This document shows positions 35,299 to 38,739 of a DNA stretch of 38,739 bases, piece by piece. Numbering within the stretch: position 1 is the stretch's first letter; each line of letters begins with the position of its first letter. This stretch comes from Pseudomonadota bacterium (GTDB lineage Bacteria > Desulfobacterota > Desulfobacteria > Desulfobacterales > Desulfolunaceae), in NCBI GenBank assembly GCA_018818835.1, contig JAHIRD010000065.1, positions 1 through 38,739 of the forward strand, in the 5' to 3' direction. The notes beneath the pieces are model-generated. The model saw nothing but the letters and a program-made list of their open reading frames with translations, had not been told where the DNA came from and searched no databases. The translations under genes were made by a program, and so were the position numbers.

Positions 35299-36744
35299 AT
35301 GATGACCCCCAAACAATACGAAGAAAGCTTACGAAAACTCAACCTCGTGGTGTATATGTTCGGCAAACGTGTGAAAAACGTGGTGGATGATCCCATCATC
35401 CGCCCCTCCATGAACGCCGTGGCTTATACCTATAAACTGGCCGGAGATCCCGAGTACCAGGATATCATGACCGCCATCAGCCACATCAGCGGAAAACGGA
35501 TTAACCGTTTCACCCACATCCACCAGAGCACCGAGGATCTTGTAAAAAAGACCAAGATGGGACGTCTCCTGGGATCCCACACCGGTTGCTGTTTCCAGCG
35601 CTGCGTGGGCATGGATTCTTTAAATGCTCTGTCCGTCGTGACCTATGATATCGACCAGAAATATCAAACCTCCTACAACAAGCGATTTCTTTCCTACCTG
35701 GAAATGGCCCAGGACAAAGATCTTGTCATTGACGGGGCCATGACCGATCCCAAGGGAGACCGGGGTCTGCCGCCCCATAAACAGAGTGATCCGGACATGT
35801 TCCTCCGGGTTGTGGAAGAGCGGGCCGACGGTATTGTGGTCCGGGGAGCAAAGGCTCACCAGACCGGTGCTGTGAATTCCCATGAAATCATCATTATGCC
35901 CACCATATCCCTGGGTGAGGAAGACAAGGATTATGCCGTATCCTTTGCCCTGCCCAGCGATGCTCCGGGTATCACCTACATCATGGGACGCCAGTCCTGC
36001 GACACCCGCAAGCTGGAAGGGGGGACCATAGACATGGGCAACCGCTTCTTCGGCGGCCATGAAGCCCTGGTGGTTTTCGATGATGTGTTTGTGCCCTGGG
36101 ACCGAATCTTCATGTACAAGGAATTTGAATTTGCCGGAAAGCTGGTGGAAGTGTTTGCGTCCTACCACCGCCAGAGTTATGCCTGCAAAACGGGCGTGGG
36201 CGACGTACTGATCGGTGCCACCCAGACCATAGCCGAGTACAACGGCGTGGAAAAGGCCTCCCATATCAAGGACAAGATCATTGAAATGAACCATCTGAAC
36301 GAAACCCTGTTCTGCGGGTCCCTGGCCTGTGCATCCGAAGGCCACAAGGAGCCCAGCGGAACCTATTGCGTCAACACCTTGCTGGCCAATGTCTGCAAAC
36401 AGAACGTTACCCGGTTCCCCTATGTAATCGGTCGTCTGGCCCAGGATGTGGCCGGTGGTCTCATGGTTACCCTGCCCTCGGAACAGGATTTCCGATCTCC
36501 TGAAACCGGAAAATGGGTTGAAAAATACTTCAAGGGCAATGCCACGGTTTCCACGGAAAACCGGATGAGGATCCTGAGGCTGATCGAAAATCTCACATTG
36601 GGTACCGCTGCCGTGGGGTACCTGACCGAGTCCATGCATGGTGCCGGATCTCCCCAGGCCCAGCGCATCATGATCGCTCGTCAGGTAAACATGAAGGAAA
36701 AACAGAAACATGCCAAAAAATTGAGCGGAATTACAGAGGATTGA
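35299..36744 (+). CDS. abfD: 4-hydroxybutyryl-CoA dehydratase/vinylacetyl-CoA isomerase (AbfD family)
   Basis: The 481-residue protein belongs to the flavin and 4Fe-4S dehydratase family that converts 4-hydroxybutyryl-CoA to crotonyl-CoA. Family features are nearly continuous: GCCFQRCVGMDSLNALS with Cys98 and Cys102, GAMTDPKGDRGL, VVRGAKAHQTGAVNSHE, ESMHGAGSPQAQRIMIARQ, and YHRQSYACK with His290 and Cys296, which match the four cluster ligands of the clostridial enzyme (two Cys, one His, one Cys). By my recollection the clostridial His-to-Cys spacing is one residue longer. AAGGAG precedes ATG 35299. It lies 33 bases after the acyl-CoA dehydrogenase gene. The enzyme is oxygen-sensitive, which suits an anaerobe. 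Confidence 0.9.
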   Translation: MMTPKQYEESLRKLNLVVYMFGKRVKNVVDDPIIRPSMNAVAYTYKLAGDPEYQDIMTAISHISGKRINRFTHIHQSTEDLVKKTKMGRLLGSHTGCCFQRCVGMDSLNALSVVTYDIDQKYQTSYNKRFLSYLEMAQDKDLVIDGAMTDPKGDRGLPPHKQSDPDMFLRVVEERADGIVVRGAKAHQTGAVNSHEIIIMPTISLGEEDKDYAVSFALPSDAPGITYIMGRQSCDTRKLEGGTIDMGNRFFGGHEALVVFDDVFVPWDRIFMYKEFEFAGKLVEVFASYHRQSYACKTGVGDVLIGATQTIAEYNGVEKASHIKDKIIEMNHLNETLFCGSLACASEGHKEPSGTYCVNTLLANVCKQNVTRFPYVIGRLAQDVAGGLMVTLPSEQDFRSPETGKWVEKYFKGNATVSTENRMRILRLIENLTLGTAAVGYLTESMHGAGSPQAQRIMIARQVNMKEKQKHAKKLSGITED

Positions 36745-36779
36745 TCAAACCTTTCGGACCATGACAGGAGCTTTTTGAT

Positions 36780-37538
36780 ATGGACTTGCGATATTTAAAA
36801 TTGGACACGGGGGATGGGGTGGCAACGGTCACCATCCATCGCCCCGAGAAAAAAAATGCACTGTCTCCGGAGGTGCTGGGTGAAATTGAAACCCTGTTCG
36901 GGCAGATCAGTCAACGGGAGGATATCCGTGTGGTGGTCCTCACCGGTGGGGAGACCATGTTTTCCGCCGGCTTTGACCTTGATGTGATCCGGACCATTGA
37001 AAAGGTCAGCAATGAGGAGTTTACGGCTTTGTTTCACAGGGCTTACCGGGCCATCATGTTCTGCAGCCAGCCTGTGATCGCTGCCGTGGGCGGTCCGGCC
37101 ATTGCCGGTGGCTTTGATCTGACTCTGATGTGCGATATCCGCTATGCGTCCGAGCGGGCCAAATTCGGCCAGCGTGAAATTGCTTTGTCCCTGACTCCCA
37201 TCATGGATCCCCTGTGGCGGATCATAGGTCTGGGCCGTGCCAAAGAAGTGGCCCTGACCGGCCGCATCTACGATGCCAACGAAGCCGAACGCATGGGCTA
37301 TGTCAGCAAGGTCTTTCCCACAGGTGAACTCCTGACCAACGTCATGGATATCGCCAAAACCATGGCCACTTACGACCGAACCTGCTTAGCCGAAACAAAA
37401 ATGCTGGCCAATATCATTCTCGACGAAGATCTCGACGGCGCCATGAAACAGCAGGAATGGCTCTTTCGAAGCTATATCGGCTCCGAAGACAACCATGAAC
37501 GCATTGATGCCCTCATGAAAAAACTGAAACAAAAGTAA
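36780..37538 (+). CDS. Enoyl-CoA hydratase/isomerase family protein
   Basis: The 252-residue crotonase-fold protein shows HRPEKKNALSPEVL, the oxyanion-hole segments FSAGFDLDV and GPAIAGGFDLTLMCDIRYAS, and FGQREIALSLTP. In crotonase the two catalytic acids are Glu144 and Glu164. Here the second is present (FGQRE), but the first position is aspartate (GGFDL), and the usual GAGGTQRL turn is replaced by IMDPLWRI. It might therefore be an isomerase or a hydratase for an unusual substrate. AGGAG precedes the ATG. It lies 35 bases after abfD and closes the operon. No terminator is seen after it. Confidence 0.85.
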   Translation: MDLRYLKLDTGDGVATVTIHRPEKKNALSPEVLGEIETLFGQISQREDIRVVVLTGGETMFSAGFDLDVIRTIEKVSNEEFTALFHRAYRAIMFCSQPVIAAVGGPAIAGGFDLTLMCDIRYASERAKFGQREIALSLTPIMDPLWRIIGLGRAKEVALTGRIYDANEAERMGYVSKVFPTGELLTNVMDIAKTMATYDRTCLAETKMLANIILDEDLDGAMKQQEWLFRSYIGSEDNHERIDALMKKLKQK

Positions 37539-37965
37539 TTCAGTTCTTCGAAGCTACGTTCAAAAAACGCCTCATAGGTCCCATGGGTCTTATACGTCCC
37601 ATGGGGCCTATAAACATCAAACGAATCTTCAAAATCTTCAAAAGATAAAATACTTTTTTTCACCACCCGTTCGCGTCGCTCACTGAAGGACACGAAGGGC
37701 CACGAAGAAGGGCAAAAGACTTAGCCTCCGGCGGCCCTGCCGGGAGCCAAACTTTTAAAAAGTTTGATAAATAGGTTATTTGAATGCTTCAAGGATGGCT
37801 GCCACAAGGATCAGCATGATCCTTGCCCCCTCTTATAGCGAGTTTTGATTCATGCAACAACCATCCTGACACAGGGGGTGCTTTTAGGGCTTTTTTTGAG
37901 GTCATTTGCATTAATTCAAGCATGTTGCTGCGGTTGCCCGACCCCATTTGCTTCTTCGCACGGCC
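37539..37965. other. Intergenic region with repeats between ECH and toxin-antitoxin genes
   Basis: About 430 bases without a supported gene. It contains short CATAGGTCCCATGGGTC-type direct repeats (37575-37612), similar to those near 27451, then a copy of repeat family 1 (37661-37738) with a small hairpin AAACTTTTAAAAAGTTT after it (about 37750-37766). From 37790 to 37965 nothing recognisable is seen on either strand. Confidence 0.5.
37661..37738 (+). repeat. Dispersed intergenic repeat family 1, copy
   Basis: CACCACCCGTTCGCGTCGCT, then CACTGAAGGACACGAAGGGC, CACGAAGAAG and GCCTCCGGCGGCC. It is the same block order as at 26164-26238 and, reversed, at 14987-15053. Confidence 0.8.
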
Positions 37966-38340
37966 TTATATCTCAGCCTTAAATTCAATTTTCTCTTTGG
38001 GCATGGACAACTCAATCACCTTACGTACGCCATGTCCGGGATTGGCTTCCTTGTATACATGGATCAGGCCGTATTTCGAAAGCAGCTTTAAATCATTGTT
38101 GAGGCTTACCGGCGTACGATTCATATCGGTCATCAATTCTGAAAAAAATGATCGCTTTTTTCCCCTCAAATGCTGAATGAGCTTTGTGCGTTCAGGCTTC
38201 AAAATCGCCAGCAGATCTGAGGGCGACACCCAGATGGTATTTTTGGGTGTTATTTTCTTTCCGGCATCGATTTCTTTTGCCGTCTCCTTTGCAGAATCAA
38301 AGAAATCGGATAGAGATCCCGGCTTTATCTGTATACTCAT
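37966..38340 (-). CDS. HTH regulator, probable antitoxin of a TumE/TumA-type pair
   Basis: The 124-residue protein has a winged-helix HTH in its C-terminal half (LIQHLRGKKRSFFSELMTDM, then VSLNNDLKLLSKYGLIHVYK) resembling the HVO_A0114-type or MarR-like regulators that act as antitoxins beside TumE toxins. The N-terminal part (about 50 residues, charged) may contact the toxin. Its ATG overlaps the upstream toxin gene by four bases, as in coupled toxin-antitoxin operons. It is expected to bind and repress its own promoter. The assignment rests on context and HTH appearance. Confidence 0.7.
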   Translation of the reverse strand: MSIQIKPGSLSDFFDSAKETAKEIDAGKKITPKNTIWVSPSDLLAILKPERTKLIQHLRGKKRSFFSELMTDMNRTPVSLNNDLKLLSKYGLIHVYKEANPGHGVRKVIELSMPKEKIEFKAEI

Positions 38341-38555
38341 TTTATAAACTCCTTTATTTCGTCCTCAAACCGCTGAACAATATCAAAATACGTTGTAAAG
38401 TCGTCAACGTCAGATATTTCCCCCATAAAGTGGCGGTGATGATGGGCATGGGTGTTGTCGTAGCCGAGAACACGGCCATTGTCCCCAGAAAATATTAGAT
38501 GGTTTATGTATGCCATGCTGTATTTAACCACCTCACCAAGATGATTCTCCCACAC
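38337..38555 (-). CDS. TumE (DUF6516) family toxin-like protein, short
   Basis: The 72-residue protein shows the core of the TumE/DUF6516 family: RVLGYDNTHAHHHRHFMGE followed by a helical tail DDFTTYFDIVQRFEDEIKEF. It is shorter than the roughly 100-130 residues usual for the family. The start is a GTG at 38555 without a strong ribosome binding site; the frame stays open upstream with a residue string GGGIIKIDVW that would extend the usual N-terminal strand, but with no standard start codon. The N-terminus may be truncated, since an end of repeat family 2 lies 47 bases upstream. It overlaps the antitoxin gene by four bases. Confidence 0.65.
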   Translation of the reverse strand: MWENHLGEVVKYSMAYINHLIFSGDNGRVLGYDNTHAHHHRHFMGEISDVDDFTTYFDIVQRFEDEIKEFIK

Positions 38556-38739
38556 GTCAATCTTGATTATACCGCCCCCTTTTTTGGGGCTTATAAAAAA
38601 TGATGAACTCGTAAAAAGTAATTCAAGTTAAGTTACTGAAAAAATTATAAAATTGCAAATTTAACACTTGCCTTTTTCATTGAAATTTGATAAAGAAGTC
38701 TAATATTATCAATAATATAAAGGCAATTTTTATGATCAA
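38556..38739. other. Right edge: hairpin, repeat end and AT-rich DNA
   Basis: A small hairpin (GCCCC, T-run, GGGGC) sits at about 38575-38591, just upstream of the toxin start on the minus strand. A repeat family 2 end follows at 38602-38619 (GATGAACTCG-TAAAAAGT). The remaining 120 bases are very AT-rich and end with an ATG at 38732 that may open a gene beyond the window. Confidence 0.45.

Noticed and set aside
35620-36711. 363-codon antisense frame over the 4-hydroxybutyryl-CoA dehydratase gene
   Set aside because: It is a codon-bias shadow of a highly conserved enzyme gene; its translation is low-complexity Gly/His-rich with no recognisable domain.
37472-37693. 73-codon minus-strand frame at the end of the enoyl-CoA hydratase gene
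   Set aside because: It translates short direct repeats (THGTYKTHGTYE) and overlaps the end of a real gene.
37823-38176. 117-codon plus-strand frame over the antitoxin gene
   Set aside because: No ribosome binding site and no family resemblance; the minus-strand HTH gene with its coupled partner explains the region.

Overview
The window looks like a chromosome segment of a sulfate-reducing deltaproteobacterium of the Desulfobacteraceae type (Desulfobacterium or Desulfobacula-like). This is an inference from the mix of gene families: a TRAP transporter with a TatT lipoprotein, NifA-type sigma-54 activators, acyl-CoA beta-oxidation genes with a 4-hydroxybutyryl-CoA dehydratase, very large AAA/GAF/PAS sensors, an apparent selenoprotein, and many short intergenic repeats. 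No phage, CRISPR array, rRNA or insertion sequence transposase was seen.

Layout. 1-2226 is the 3' end of a secreted PKD-repeat protein closed by a strong terminator, followed by about 1 kb of AT-rich non-coding DNA. 3324-12921 holds two tandem giant sensor paralogues; only the first has a protein kinase domain and only the second has an extra C-terminal region. 12929-22198, all on the minus strand, is a probable eight-gene operon. In transcription order it encodes an alpha-oxoamine synthase, a GNAT-like acyltransferase, a saccharopine-dehydrogenase-like oxidoreductase, the lipoprotein TatT, a TRAP solute-binding protein, a B12-binding-type radical SAM enzyme, a TRAP small permease with an N-terminal zinc ribbon, and the TRAP large permease. 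I read it as a candidate lipid or aminolipid synthesis and transport locus, and it is the best candidate here for an undescribed system.

22728-25207 carries small metabolic genes: a LUD-domain protein, a cupin, a CBS-pair protein and a YjjX-type house-cleaning NTPase. 25795-27038 has one unknown small protein, tRNA-Gln(CTG) with promoter and terminator, and a peroxiredoxin-like gene that appears broken by an in-frame TGA. That TGA lies exactly where a redox cysteine is expected (U-x-x-C) and is followed by a SECIS-like hairpin, so I call it a selenoprotein. 27747-31136 holds two near-identical tandem NifA-family activators. 31279-37538 contains a methyltransferase, a double-TetR fusion repressor, and a divergent operon of acyl-CoA dehydrogenase, 4-hydroxybutyryl-CoA dehydratase and an enoyl-CoA hydratase-like protein whose reactions converge on crotonyl-CoA. 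The right edge has a TumE/TumA-type toxin-antitoxin pair.

Two dispersed non-coding repeat families sit in the intergenic gaps: a roughly 70-bp element rich in GAACACGAAG-type sequence (three clear copies, one degenerate) and a MITE-like element with GTCGTAAAAAGTC-type ends (one complete copy, two ends). One copy of the first lies inside the TRAP operon, and an end of the second abuts the toxin gene.
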